A stretch of DNA of 64,000 nt from Aggregicoccus sp. 17bor-14 (GTDB lineage Bacteria; Myxococcota; Myxococcia; Myxococcales; Myxococcaceae): positions 1 to 64,000 of the forward strand of contig NZ_VJZZ01000006.1 of assembly GCF_009659535.1 (NCBI RefSeq), read 5' to 3'. The notes under the pieces are model-generated. The model saw only the letters and a program-made list of their open reading frames with translations. It was not told the origin of the DNA and made no database searches. Numbering within the stretch: the stretch's first letter is position 1; every line of letters begins with the position of its first letter. The position numbers and the translations under genes were made by a program. This document shows positions 1 through 8,439 of this stretch, piece after piece.

Positions 1-108
1 CCGAAGCCCAAACGCAAGAAGCGCCGCGTGCCCCACGCCCAGTACCTGCGACAGGTCGCCACCTCCCGCGTCCTCGCCGCCGGCACCGTCGACTACGTCA
101 AACGATGA
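1..108 (+). CDS. C-terminal end of an unidentified protein (5' truncated by window edge)
   Basis: One frame is open from the first base to a TGA at 106-108 and gives 35 residues. It starts with a very basic stretch (PKPKRKKRR) and ends VDYVKR. This could be the tail of a DNA- or RNA-binding protein or of a transposase, but I do not recognise it. It lies 57 bp upstream of the MazF gene on the same strand. Nothing in the visible part resembles a MazE-type antitoxin, although the missing N-terminal part could change that. The reading frame rests only on its openness and GC-rich third positions. Confidence 0.3.
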   Translation, partial: PKPKRKKRRVPHAQYLRQVATSRVLAAGTVDYVKR

Positions 109-126
109 GGTTTAAAGGGGTGCCCT

Positions 127-153
127 CTGGGAGAGGGACGGGGTGAGGGATAG
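127..153 (+). repeat. REP-like repeat copy 1
   Basis: The sequence begins CTGGGAGAGGG and continues into a GGGTGAGGGAT-type block. The same two-block pattern occurs inverted at 561-592 and direct at 8176-8203. It resembles the dispersed extragenic palindromic repeats common in GC-rich proteobacterial genomes. This copy lies just upstream of the MazF gene. Confidence 0.5.
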
Positions 154-165
154 AACGCTCGCGTC

Positions 166-531
166 ATGTCGACGAACCCAGTGAACCGCGGTGACCTCTG
201 CTGGATTGCTCCAGACGACTCACGAGGCCCCGCGCCCGAGTACTCGCATCCGCACGTCGTGGTGCAGGACGACGTCTTCAACCACTCACGCATCACGACG
301 GTGGTCGTCTGCGCGCTGACGTCGAACCTGCACCGCATGACGGAGCCGGGGAACGTCCTGCTCGAGCCGGGCGAGGGGGGGCTCGCGAAGCAGAGCGTGA
401 TCGTGGTGTCGCAGATCTCCTCGGTGGAGAAGAGCCGGCTGGGCGAGCGCATCGGCTCGCTGTCGCAGGAGCGTGTGGACCAGATTCTCGCGGGCCTCCG
501 CTTCCAGCAGGCGTCGTTCTTCGGGCGGTAG
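166..531 (+). CDS. mazF: MazF/PemK-family endoribonuclease toxin, solitary
   Basis: The 121-residue product has the MazF/PemK layout. The N-terminal RGDLCWI strand carries the conserved R-G-D/E start of the SH3-like barrel. HPHVVVQDD follows, then TTVVVCALTSN with the conserved T/S-N, and a C-terminal QISSVEKSRLGERIG segment. Such proteins cleave mRNA at short motifs. Length is typical. ATG at 166 begins immediately before the recognisable fold. No antitoxin gene overlaps or abuts it. Solitary MazF is known in myxobacteria (MazF-mx of Myxococcus xanthus, proposed to pair with MrpC), and orthology is plausible but untested. REP-like repeats lie on both sides. Family call is firm; activity is not shown. 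Confidence 0.88.
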   Translation: MSTNPVNRGDLCWIAPDDSRGPAPEYSHPHVVVQDDVFNHSRITTVVVCALTSNLHRMTEPGNVLLEPGEGGLAKQSVIVVSQISSVEKSRLGERIGSLSQERVDQILAGLRFQQASFFGR

Positions 532-560
532 CGCCCTTCAGCGCTGAAGCCGCGCGAAGT

Positions 561-592
561 CATCCCTCACCCTCTCCCAGAGGGAGAGGGGA
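561..592. terminator. REP-like hairpin, possible bidirectional terminator
   Basis: A perfect 9-bp inverted repeat with a 3-nt loop (CCCTCTCCC-AGA-GGGAGAGGG, 570-590) sits between the convergent MazF and carboxypeptidase genes. Its flank CATCCCTCA matches the REP-like repeat family at 127 and 8176 in inverse orientation. There is no T-run, so terminator function is a guess from position. Confidence 0.45.
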
Positions 593-626
593 CGGCTTCG
601 CTCACTGAGAAGAATGGAAGTGAGGC

Positions 627-2273
627 TCAGTAGGCGAGCGCCCAGCGCTGCAGCAGCGCGTCCTGGAGCGCGCGCGCCTGGCTCATCCACGCGTCCGCAG
701 CCTTCTCGCGCCCCTCCTGCTCCTTGAGGTTCGCCACCGGCCGCGCGCGCTGCGCATCGCGCTGCGCGAGGTCCGAGACCAGGATGCAGAAGAGCAGCTC
801 GCGCCCCGAGGGCGTGAAGAGGTGCCCCACCATGCCGCTCGCGTAGTCCATGCTCCCGGTCTTCGCCCACACGTTGAAGGCCGTCTCCGGCTGCGTGAGC
901 CTCCCCGCGAGGGTGCCGCTCCACCCGCCCACCGGCAGCAGGGTGAAGAAGGGCCGGCCATAGGTGCGGGTGTGGCGCCGCGCGTACTCCAGCGCCTGCA
1001 CCAGCTGCCGCGGCGTGGCGCGGCTCTTCGCGTTCAGCCCCGAGCCGTTCTGCAGGCTGAAGCCCTCCCAGTTGCCCTGGGGCACGCGCGCGCGCCACCA
1101 CGCCGCGAGCGCCTCGCCGGCCGCCGGCAGCGGCACCGCCTTGCCCGTGAGCTGGCGCGCGGTGGACATCAGGAGCAGCTCCGCCATCGCGTTGTTGCTC
1201 GGCAGCAGCGTCGCCTCGGCCTCGTCGATCAACGGCGGGCCGCGCTGCGTGGAGATGGGCAGCGCCCCCTTTGCGGGCACCAGCCCCTGCGCGGGCTCGG
1301 GCAGCGTCACCCCGGCCTGCGCCGCGAAGCGCCGCAGCGCCACGGCCGCCCACGCGCTCGGCGCGCGCAGGGGCACGCGGCGCTCGCCGCTGGGCGGCAG
1401 GTCCTGCGAGAGCAGCCAGCCCTCGGGCGCGGGCGCGCGGTGCAGCCCCACGCCGTCGTCCGGGCCCGGGTACACGTCCAGCGGGCTGCGGCCGAAGGAC
1501 GGCACGGTGTAGCCCTCCACCTCGCCCGGCGCGCCCGTGGGCCGCCAGCGCACCGAGAAGCGGTCCGAGTCCACGCTGAGCGCGGAGAGCGCCGGGCTGT
1601 ACGACGCATCCTCCGCCTGCTCCGGGTCGATGGTCGGCGGCACCCAGAGGAAGGCGTCGTCGTAGAGGAAGCGGCCCGTGATGCGGGTGATGCCCGCGGC
1701 CCTCAGGGCCTGCGCGAGCGCCGCGAGCCGCGCGTAGCTCAGCTGCGGGTCTCCACTGCCGCGCAGGTAGAGGTCCCCCTTCAGCACACCGCCCGCCACC
1801 GGCCCCCGGCGCAGCAGCGCCGTGGGGAAGGTGTGCGAGGGCCCCAGCACCTCCAGCGCCGCGAGCGCGGTGAACACCTTCGCAGTCGAGGCCGGCGCGT
1901 GCAGCGTGTCCGCGCCCTGCTGCGCCACGGCCTCGTGGGTGCGCGGGTCGTAGAGGAGGAAGGAGACGCGCTCGGGCGCGAAGCCGAAGCGCTGCAGCAC
2001 CGCGGCGTCGCTCGGCGCGGGCGCGGGCGGCGCATAGGGACGCACCGCGGAGATCCGCCACGGCGGGGGCGCGGGCTTCGCGGGCGGCGGAGGCTTCGGC
2101 TTCGGCGCCTCGGCCTGGGGGGCCTCGGGCTTGGGCGCTTCGGGCTTCGGCGCTTCGGGCTTCGGGGCCTCCGTCTTCGGAGCCTCGGGCGTGGGGGGCG
2201 TGGGCCGGGGCGCCGACGTGCGGCAGCCCAGCACGAGCGCGAGGAGCACGGCCATCCATGACGCGTGACGCAT
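627..2273 (-). CDS. dacB: D-alanyl-D-alanine carboxypeptidase/endopeptidase, PBP4 (DacB) family lipoprotein
   Basis: This 548-residue S13-family penicillin-binding protein trims or cleaves peptidoglycan cross-links in the periplasm. All three active-site motifs are visible: STAK (Ser129-Lys132), SNN in LPSNNAMAE, and KTG in VWAKTGSMDYASG. The N-terminus is a lipoprotein signal ending LVLGC (Cys17). A proline-rich linker follows, made of repeated KPEAP units (about residues 27-75), probably a spacer away from the membrane. The ATG at 2273 was chosen because it places the lipobox correctly; the frame stays open far upstream only as a shadow of the neighbouring gene. It is divergent from the M49 peptidase, with about 100 bp between. 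Confidence 0.9.
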   Translation of the reverse strand: MRHASWMAVLLALVLGCRTSAPRPTPPTPEAPKTEAPKPEAPKPEAPKPEAPQAEAPKPKPPPPAKPAPPPWRISAVRPYAPPAPAPSDAAVLQRFGFAPERVSFLLYDPRTHEAVAQQGADTLHAPASTAKVFTALAALEVLGPSHTFPTALLRRGPVAGGVLKGDLYLRGSGDPQLSYARLAALAQALRAAGITRITGRFLYDDAFLWVPPTIDPEQAEDASYSPALSALSVDSDRFSVRWRPTGAPGEVEGYTVPSFGRSPLDVYPGPDDGVGLHRAPAPEGWLLSQDLPPSGERRVPLRAPSAWAAVALRRFAAQAGVTLPEPAQGLVPAKGALPISTQRGPPLIDEAEATLLPSNNAMAELLLMSTARQLTGKAVPLPAAGEALAAWWRARVPQGNWEGFSLQNGSGLNAKSRATPRQLVQALEYARRHTRTYGRPFFTLLPVGGWSGTLAGRLTQPETAFNVWAKTGSMDYASGMVGHLFTPSGRELLFCILVSDLAQRDAQRARPVANLKEQEGREKAADAWMSQARALQDALLQRWALAY

Positions 2274-2375
2274 GGGGTCGCTTGTATCGCGGGCGCGCGC
2301 CCCGTTGCAGCGGGTGCTTGGAGCCGCGCGGCGGAGAGGGGAGACTGGCGAACCTTTCCCTCGCCGGAGCCCCGC

Positions 2376-4541
2376 ATGCGCGTGAAGACCCGAGCCCTCC
2401 TCCTCACCGGCGTGCTCAGCGCCACTCCCGCCGTGGCGCTCGCCGCGCGCCAGGCCACCTCGACCGCCGCCGCCGCGAAGCCGGCCTCCGCCGCCGCGCC
2501 GCCGCGCTTCGTGCTCGCGCACGTGGGCCCGGACGCCGTCACGCAGCTGTACGCGCCGGGCGCCGCGGACCTGAGCCCGCAGGAGAAGCAGGTGGCCTGG
2601 CACCTCACGCTCGCGGCGCACGCGGGCGAGGAGATTGCCTACGATCAGCTCGGCTGGCGCCTCGTCTCGGTGAAGCAACTGCTCGAGGGCGTGTACCTCT
2701 TCGGCCTCGAGGGAAAGCCCGGCAGCGCCGCCGCCGGAAGCTTCGACGCGAAGCTCACCGAGTACCTGCTGCGCTTCTACGGCCACACCGGCAACCACGA
2801 CCAGGTGACGAGCCAGAAGTTCGTGCCCGCCTTCACCCCGGCGCAGCTCGAGGCCGCGGCGCTGCGGGCCTTTGCCGCGGGCGCCCCCTTCGGCGTCTCG
2901 GACGAGGCGGGGCTCAAGGCGTGGCTGAAGGAGCTGGGCCCCACGCTCTTCGACGCGAAGTTCGAGCCGCTGGTGACGAGCAAGGCGCCGCCCCCGGGGC
3001 AGGACCTGCTCACGGCCTCGGGCAACACGGCCTACGGGCGCGACGTGAAGCTCAAGGACCTGGAGGGCTTCCAGGAGAAGTACCCGCTCAACAGCCGCGT
3101 GGTGAAGGTGGAGGGCAAGCTGCAGGAGCGCGTCTTCCGCACCGGCACGCCGGACGGCAAGGTGGCGCCGGGCCTGTACGCGCAGGAGCTGGGCCGCGTG
3201 AACGCGCACCTCATGAACGCGGCGAAGAGCGCGCCGCCCGCGCAGGCCGAGGCCCTCAAGCGCCTGGTGCGCTACTTCCAGACGGGCGAGGCCGCGGACT
3301 GGGACGCGTACAACATCGCCTGGCTCAAGGCGGACCCGATGGTGGACGCGAACCTCGGCTTCATCGAGACCTACGTCGATGCGCGCGGGCAGAAGGGGCA
3401 GTGGGAGGCCCTGGTGAACTACCGCGACGTCGCGGAGAACCGGGTGATGCAGCTCATCGGCAGCCGCGCCCAGTACTTCGAGGACCGCATGCCCTGGCCG
3501 GAGAAGTACCGCCGCAAGGGCGTGGCGCTGCCGGTGGCCAAGGCCATCAACCTGGTGGACAGCTACCCGCAGCCGCCCGCGGGCATCAACCTGCCCAACG
3601 AGCAGCACATCCGCGAGAAGTACGGCAGCAAGAGCGTGCTGGTGGCCAACGTCATGGAGACGGCGAGCGCGGTGAAGCGCCTGCCGCTCGCGCTCGAGTT
3701 CAGCCTCACCCCCGAGGAGCGCAAGCTCGCGGAGAAGTACTCGGTGACGGCGCGCAAGTGGCTCGTCGCCTTCCACGAGGTGCTGGGCCACGCGAGCGGC
3801 CAGGTGGACCCGAAGCTCCAGGGCGCCTCGCCGAGCAAGTTCCTCAAGGAGTACGACAACACGCTGGAGGAGGCGCGCGCGGACCTGGTCGCGCTCTACC
3901 ACGCCTTCGACCCCGCCCTCACCGAGCTCTCCCCGGACGCGGAAGCCGTGGCGCGCCAGATGTACCGCGACTTCCTGGTGGAGGGGCTCACCGCGCTCGA
4001 GCGCGTGAAGGTGGGCGACGCCTTCGAGGAGGACCACCAGCGCGGCCACCACATGACGGTGAGCTACCTGATGCAGCAGGGCTCGGTGGCGCAGGTGAAG
4101 CAGGGTGGGCGCAGCTACTGGGTGGTGAAGGACTTCGCGAAGATGCGCGAGGGCGTGGGCGAGCTGCTCGGCAAGCTGATGGTCATCAAGGCCACGGGCG
4201 ACTACGCGGGCATCCGCGACCTGGTGCAGAAGTACGGCGTGAAGTTCGACCCGAAGCTGCGCGACGAGGTGGCGGCGCGCGTGAAGAAGGCGAAGGTGCC
4301 CACGGTGCTCTTCATGTCCAGCCCGCGCCTGCAGCCGGTGCTGGGCGCCGAAGGCGCGGTGGTGGACCTGAAGGTGACGCACGGCCAGCCCTTCATCGAG
4401 CAGCACCTGGAGCGCAGCCTGCTCGGGCGCCTGCCGCCCACGGACGCGACGCGCATCGCCGCGAACCTCGAGTCCTCGCCGGCGGCCCTGCGCCAGGCCT
4501 TCCGCGACCTCGGCTGGCGCCCGCCCAAGCCCGTCAAGTGA
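2376..4541 (+). CDS. Secreted M49 (dipeptidyl-peptidase III) family metallopeptidase
   Basis: The 721-residue product has a signal peptide ending near AVALAARQA and the two M49 zinc motifs: HEVLGH (about residues 467-472, the six-residue HEXXGH form peculiar to M49) and EEARAD (about 498-503, corresponding to EECRA[ED]). M49 enzymes remove dipeptides from the N-termini of short peptides. Overall length matches DPP III, but the signal peptide suggests a periplasmic or extracellular role rather than the usual cytosolic one. ATG at 2376 follows a weak GGAG. Its stop overlaps the GTG of the next gene by 4 nt (GTGA), so the two are probably translated together. Confidence 0.85.
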   Translation: MRVKTRALLLTGVLSATPAVALAARQATSTAAAAKPASAAAPPRFVLAHVGPDAVTQLYAPGAADLSPQEKQVAWHLTLAAHAGEEIAYDQLGWRLVSVKQLLEGVYLFGLEGKPGSAAAGSFDAKLTEYLLRFYGHTGNHDQVTSQKFVPAFTPAQLEAAALRAFAAGAPFGVSDEAGLKAWLKELGPTLFDAKFEPLVTSKAPPPGQDLLTASGNTAYGRDVKLKDLEGFQEKYPLNSRVVKVEGKLQERVFRTGTPDGKVAPGLYAQELGRVNAHLMNAAKSAPPAQAEALKRLVRYFQTGEAADWDAYNIAWLKADPMVDANLGFIETYVDARGQKGQWEALVNYRDVAENRVMQLIGSRAQYFEDRMPWPEKYRRKGVALPVAKAINLVDSYPQPPAGINLPNEQHIREKYGSKSVLVANVMETASAVKRLPLALEFSLTPEERKLAEKYSVTARKWLVAFHEVLGHASGQVDPKLQGASPSKFLKEYDNTLEEARADLVALYHAFDPALTELSPDAEAVARQMYRDFLVEGLTALERVKVGDAFEEDHQRGHHMTVSYLMQQGSVAQVKQGGRSYWVVKDFAKMREGVGELLGKLMVIKATGDYAGIRDLVQKYGVKFDPKLRDEVAARVKKAKVPTVLFMSSPRLQPVLGAEGAVVDLKVTHGQPFIEQHLERSLLGRLPPTDATRIAANLESSPAALRQAFRDLGWRPPKPVK

Positions 4542-5734
4542 GCCCCCGGCGCGCTCAGGGGCCCGCGGTGCGCCTCTCCCGCGAGGAGGCCGCGCGCTTC
4601 CTCGTGGGCCACCAGCACCTCGCCGCGCCCGACTTCTCCCCGGGCGTGCGCGGGGTGCGCCAGCTGCTCCTGCAACTGCGTTGCATCCAGCTGGACCCCC
4701 TGGACGTGCTGGGCACCAACGCGGACCTGGTGGCGCTCGCGCGGGTGGAGGGCCTGCGCAAGGGGGACGTGTACCGGGCCCTCTTGCCGGGCCACGCCTT
4801 CGAGCACTTCGCGAAGGAGCGCTGCCTCCTGCCCGCGTACGCCTTTCCCTACTACCGCGACCGCGCGGCGCAGGCGCCGTGGTGGCGGCTCGGGGACCGC
4901 GAGCAGCGCCTGCCCCCGCAGGTGGTGGAGCGCGTGCTGCACGAGGTGCGCGAGCGCGGCCCCGTGAGCGCCGCCGAGCTCACCGACCACGGCAGCGTGG
5001 TGCCCATCGACTGGAGCGGCTGGAAGGGCACGGGCCGGGCCACCGCGATGGCGCTCGAGGTGCTGTGGACGCGCTGCCAGGTGGTGGTGTGCGGACGCGA
5101 GCCGCGCGGCAAGCGCTACGACGTGCCGGAGCGCGCGCTGCCGAAGGTGGCCGGCGTGCAGGTGGCGCACGCGGGGAATGCGGAGGAGGCCTTCCTGCGC
5201 TGGGCGCTGCTCGAGCGCGTCGAGGCGGCGGGTCTGCTCAGCCGCGCGGGGGGTGCGCACTGGAGCATGCTCGCCCCGGTGCGCACCTCGGGGCTGCCGG
5301 ACGCGCTGGTCGCGGAGGGGCTGCTCGAGGAGGTGGAGGTGGAGGGCTCTCCGCGCCGCTACCTGGCGCCGAGGGGCTTTCGCGCGCGGCGCCACCCGGA
5401 GCCGGACGGGCGCATGCGCCTCCTCGGGCCGCTGGACCCGCTGCTGTGGGACCGCGAGCTGGTGCGCTGCGCCTTCGGCTTCGAGTACGTGTGGGAGGTG
5501 TACAAGCCCGAGCACCAGCGGCGCTGGGGCTGGTACGTGTGCCCGCTGCTGCACCGGGGGCAGCTGGTGGGAAGGCTCGAGGGGCGCGTGGAGGAGGGTG
5601 CGCTCGTGGTGAGCCGGCTGTGGCGCGAGCGGGGGCGCGGCTTCGACGAGGACGCGCTCGATGCCGCGCTCGCACGCCACGCCGAGGCGCTGGGCGCCGC
5701 GCGGGTGAAGCGCCCGCGGCGGGCGAAGGGCTGA
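4538..5734 (+). CDS. YcaQ/AlkX-type winged-helix DNA glycosylase (HTH_42 family)
   Basis: The 398-residue protein matches the YcaQ (DUF1006/HTH_42) family. E. coli YcaQ is a DNA glycosylase that unhooks interstrand cross-links. The family hallmark is visible near the N-terminus: CIQLDPLDVLG contains the Q-hydrophobic-D catalytic motif (Gln51-Asp53 with the 4538 start). YYRDRAAQAPWWRLG and LLGPLDPLLWDRELV are further typical segments, the latter being the conserved C-terminal LxPxDxLLWDR motif. I chose the GTG at 4538 because it overlaps the upstream TGA; a GTG at 4568 is the alternative. Co-translation with a secreted peptidase is unexpected and may be only genomic compaction. Confidence 0.82.
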   Translation: MSPRRAQGPAVRLSREEAARFLVGHQHLAAPDFSPGVRGVRQLLLQLRCIQLDPLDVLGTNADLVALARVEGLRKGDVYRALLPGHAFEHFAKERCLLPAYAFPYYRDRAAQAPWWRLGDREQRLPPQVVERVLHEVRERGPVSAAELTDHGSVVPIDWSGWKGTGRATAMALEVLWTRCQVVVCGREPRGKRYDVPERALPKVAGVQVAHAGNAEEAFLRWALLERVEAAGLLSRAGGAHWSMLAPVRTSGLPDALVAEGLLEEVEVEGSPRRYLAPRGFRARRHPEPDGRMRLLGPLDPLLWDRELVRCAFGFEYVWEVYKPEHQRRWGWYVCPLLHRGQLVGRLEGRVEEGALVVSRLWRERGRGFDEDALDAALARHAEALGAARVKRPRRAKG

Positions 5735-5784
5735 GCGCGCGGCTCGACCTGGCCCTGCGGGTGCGTCTAGGGTCCCGCGGCGAC

Positions 5785-7569
5785 ATGGCCCTCCCGCTCC
5801 GCCCGCTCGCCCTCGCGCTGCTGCTGCTCGCCGCCTGCTCGGACACGCCCGCGATTCCCGGCCCCGGCACGCCCACGCCGGACGCTGGAGGGCCGCCCGA
5901 GCCCGCGGCGCCCATCGCGCTCGTGCTCGCCCCCGCGCCGCCGGACGAGGGGCTCCGCGCGGACGCCCAGGGCGCGCTCACGGCGGTGGGCGAGGTGCAG
6001 CGCTACCTCGTGACCCTGGAGGGAGCGCGGGTGCTCTACTTCCAGCTCAGCACCGCGGCGCAAGGCGCGGCGTCCGGCCTGCGGCTCGGCTACTCGCTGC
6101 TGCGACCAGACGGCAGCGAGGAGCTGAGCGAGGAGGCGCCGGCGGCGGGAGCGGGGCGCCTCGCGCGCGCGCGGCTCGCACAGCCGGGCACCTACACCCT
6201 CGCAGTGCGGGCACTGCAGGGGGCCGCAGGGGGCAGCTCGCGCCTCACCTACGCGCTGCAGGTGCAGGTGCTCGAGGAGGCGGACGCGCCGGAGCCCGAT
6301 GCAGCGCCGCGCACCGTGACGCTCGCGCCCGCGAGCCTGCCTGCCGCGGGGAGCGCCACGGGGCGCCTGGAGACGGAAGGGGACGTGGACGCGTTCGCGG
6401 TGGACGTGCCCGCGCGCGGCGAGCCCACGGTGCTGCACTGGCGACTCGTGCCGCTGGGGACGGGCGGCCGCTACCCCCTGCTGCCCGTGGAGCCGGACCT
6501 CTCCGTGCGCGTGCTGAGCCGCGTGGCTCCGGGAGCAGACTGCCGTGCGGACGTGGCGGTGTGCCCGCTTGCGCCGGGAGCCTCGGCGGCGGCCCTCGCT
6601 GCGCGCGAGCAGGGCTGCGCGCTCCCCGAGCCCCTGTGCCTGCAGGCGCTGCGGCAGCAGGCCGCGGGCTTCGAGGAGCTGCGCAACTTCGAGGGCGTGC
6701 TCGCGCTGCCCCCGCACACGTCCACGCAGCGGCTCCTCGTGCAGGTGCTGAGCGCGAGCGGGCGCTGGGCGGACGATCGCGACTACCGCCTCGAGCTCTC
6801 GTGGGAGGTGGACCCGGACGAGACAGGGACGCCTCCGATGCAGACCCTGCAGCAGGACCTGCGCGCGGACGCCGGCAGCGAGCCGCCGACGGGGCAGGGC
6901 TTCGAGCTGCGCGGCACGCTGCTCGCGGGCCACGGTGCGCTGGGCTCGGAGCCCCGCGGCGTGCGCGGCCCCTCGGACTACGACGCCGTGCCCTCGGATG
7001 TGGACACCTTCGAGCTGCAGCTGCCCAATGTCCCGGCGCCGCAGGACCTCGCGTGGAAGCTCGCGTGGGATGTGGAGCACGATGCGGACGGAGGCACGCC
7101 CTACGGGCTCGCAGTGGGGCTCACCTTCTGTGACGGTGACGTGAGCGCCGGGGGCAGCGGCTGCACGCCCGTGACCACCAGCAGCCGGGGCAATCCGCTC
7201 ACGCTGCGTTACCTCGAGGCGCCGCGGGTTCCGTGGCACGCGCCCGACACCGGCGCGGGACCGCTGCTGCTCACGCGGCAGCGGGAGGACGCGCGGCTCG
7301 GCCTCACCACCACCACCCTCACCGACGAGGCCTGCGCGTGCTTCGAGCCGCGCTTCGTGCGCGGCGGCACGCTGCGCCTCCAGGTCAGCGCCGTGGGGCG
7401 CACCAGCTACGCGCCCGTGCACTACGCCGTGCGCACCGCGTGGGCGCCGTACCCGCGCAGCTTCACGCTCGGCACGTCCACGGTGAGCTGCCCTGCGCCC
7501 GTCGCCAATACGTTGCCGGACGGCGGCGTCAGCTGGAGCCCGGGCTGCGCCTTCACGCGCGAGCCCTGA
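5785..7569 (+). CDS. Hypothetical secreted lipoprotein
   Basis: The 594-residue product starts with a lipoprotein signal (ALLLLAACSD), then a Pro/Gly/Thr-rich linker. The long body contains repeated beta-rich units. Two segments, FELQLPNVPAPQD and DVDAFAVDVPARGEP, resemble the pre-peptidase C-terminal style GDVDxF domain used for protein-surface display. Several cysteine pairs (CRADVAVC, CACFEP) suggest disulfides after export. I recognise no enzyme motif. ATG at 5785 is the start that creates the signal peptide. It lies 50 bp after the YcaQ-like gene on the same strand. Confidence 0.75.
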   Translation: MALPLRPLALALLLLAACSDTPAIPGPGTPTPDAGGPPEPAAPIALVLAPAPPDEGLRADAQGALTAVGEVQRYLVTLEGARVLYFQLSTAAQGAASGLRLGYSLLRPDGSEELSEEAPAAGAGRLARARLAQPGTYTLAVRALQGAAGGSSRLTYALQVQVLEEADAPEPDAAPRTVTLAPASLPAAGSATGRLETEGDVDAFAVDVPARGEPTVLHWRLVPLGTGGRYPLLPVEPDLSVRVLSRVAPGADCRADVAVCPLAPGASAAALAAREQGCALPEPLCLQALRQQAAGFEELRNFEGVLALPPHTSTQRLLVQVLSASGRWADDRDYRLELSWEVDPDETGTPPMQTLQQDLRADAGSEPPTGQGFELRGTLLAGHGALGSEPRGVRGPSDYDAVPSDVDTFELQLPNVPAPQDLAWKLAWDVEHDADGGTPYGLAVGLTFCDGDVSAGGSGCTPVTTSSRGNPLTLRYLEAPRVPWHAPDTGAGPLLLTRQREDARLGLTTTTLTDEACACFEPRFVRGGTLRLQVSAVGRTSYAPVHYAVRTAWAPYPRSFTLGTSTVSCPAPVANTLPDGGVSWSPGCAFTREP

Positions 7570-7605
7570 GCGGCAGCGCATACCCTTGCTGCGAGGAGGT
7601 GCGAG

Positions 7606-8127
7606 ATGGCGCGAGACCGGGCACTGATGGAGGAGGCGGTGGACCTGCTGCGGATGGTGGGGCCGGTGCAGGGGCGGGGGATGTTCGGCGGCTGGGGCCT
7701 CTACCTGCATGGGCGCATGTTCGGGCTCATCGCGGAGGGACAGCTGTTCCTCAAGACGGACGAGCTCACGCGACCCGACTTCGAGCGCTCGGGCTGCCGG
7801 CCCTTCGTCTACGAGGGCGGCGGCAAGTCGATGGCGACCAGCTACTGGACGCCACCGGAGGCAGTGGCGGATGACCCTCGCGCCATCACGCCGTGGGCGC
7901 GCCGGGCAGTGGAGGCCGCCGAGCGCGCGGCGCTGCGCAAGCAGCCCAAGAAGCGAGCCGCAACAAAGCGCGCTGCAGCCGAGGCTGAGCCTGTGAAGCG
8001 CGTCGCGACGAAGAAGGGTGCTGCTCAGACGAAGCGTCCCGTCGCGAAGAATGTGCCCGCGAAGCAGGCTGAGGCCAAGCCCATCGCGCGCAGAGCGGCC
8101 ACGAAGAAGAGGGGAGGTCGCAAGTAG
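7606..8127 (+). CDS. TfoX/Sxy N-terminal-domain protein with a lysine/alanine-rich histone-H1-like tail
   Basis: Residues 1 to about 95 fit the TfoX_N fold: ALMEEAVDLLRMVGPVQGR, then MFGGWGLYLHGRMFGLI, LFLKTDE and the terminal YWTPPEAV. TfoX/Sxy proteins are tied to competence in gamma-proteobacteria, but most short homologues have no known role. The last ~70 residues are an Ala/Lys/Arg-rich tail with repeated (K/R)RAATK-like units, as in H1-like bacterial DNA-binding proteins. The ATG is preceded by GGAGGTG. It is 36 bp after the lipoprotein gene, so possibly in the same transcript. Confidence 0.85.
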   Translation: MARDRALMEEAVDLLRMVGPVQGRGMFGGWGLYLHGRMFGLIAEGQLFLKTDELTRPDFERSGCRPFVYEGGGKSMATSYWTPPEAVADDPRAITPWARRAVEAAERAALRKQPKKRAATKRAAAEAEPVKRVATKKGAAQTKRPVAKNVPAKQAEAKPIARRAATKKRGGRK

Positions 8128-8175
8128 AGCGGACTCTTCTTCCGCCGCTCACGGGCGCGACTGTCCCTTCTCTCA

Positions 8176-8203
8176 CTGGGAGAGGGAAAGGGCGAGGGAT
8201 GGG
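8176..8203 (+). repeat. REP-like repeat copy 3
   Basis: CTGGGAGAGGG followed by a GGGCGAGGGATGGG block, in the same order and nearly the same sequence as the copy at 127-153. It lies about 50 bp downstream of the TfoX-like gene stop. Confidence 0.45.
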
Positions 8204-8358
8204 CCCGCCCCGCCGTGCCCCGCGCGCGGCAGGCTCTGTGGGGGAGCCGGACGGGACGGGCTCCTGTCGCATGCGCCCAGCGCGCACGGGCACCGCCCTG
8301 CGCGACGCTCCGGGGATGCGCGAGGTGGGGGGCGGGCGAGGTGCTGCGCGCAGCTGAG

Positions 8359-8397
8359 TACAAACCTCGGGAGTTTTCAGAAGTCCCGAGGTCTGTA
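8359..8397. repeat. 14-bp inverted repeat (one mismatch), 11-nt loop
   Basis: The arms TACAAACCTCGGGA (8359-8372) and TCCCGAGGTCTGTA (8384-8397) pair at 13 of 14 positions. No T-run follows on either strand, so a classical intrinsic terminator is unlikely. It could be an operator, a small-RNA stem or the tip of a decayed element. Confidence 0.55.
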
Positions 8398-8423
8398 TCC
8401 AGGAGCGCACCGACCTGCGTCCG

Positions 8424-8439
8424 GGAGGGGTACCCCTCC
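8424..8439. repeat. Perfect 16-bp palindrome
   Basis: GGAGGGGTACCCCTCC is its own reverse complement. It lies 27 bp from the preceding inverted repeat and 7 bp from a GGAGT/ACTCC pair. The dyad symmetry would suit a dimeric regulator, but no gene start is close enough to assign a target. Confidence 0.5.

Noticed and set aside
2274-4406. Long open frame antisense to the M49 peptidase, continuous with the dacB frame
   Set aside because: It is a GC-rich shadow: very rich in His, Leu, Arg and Val with no domain, while the other strand has clear M49 motifs.
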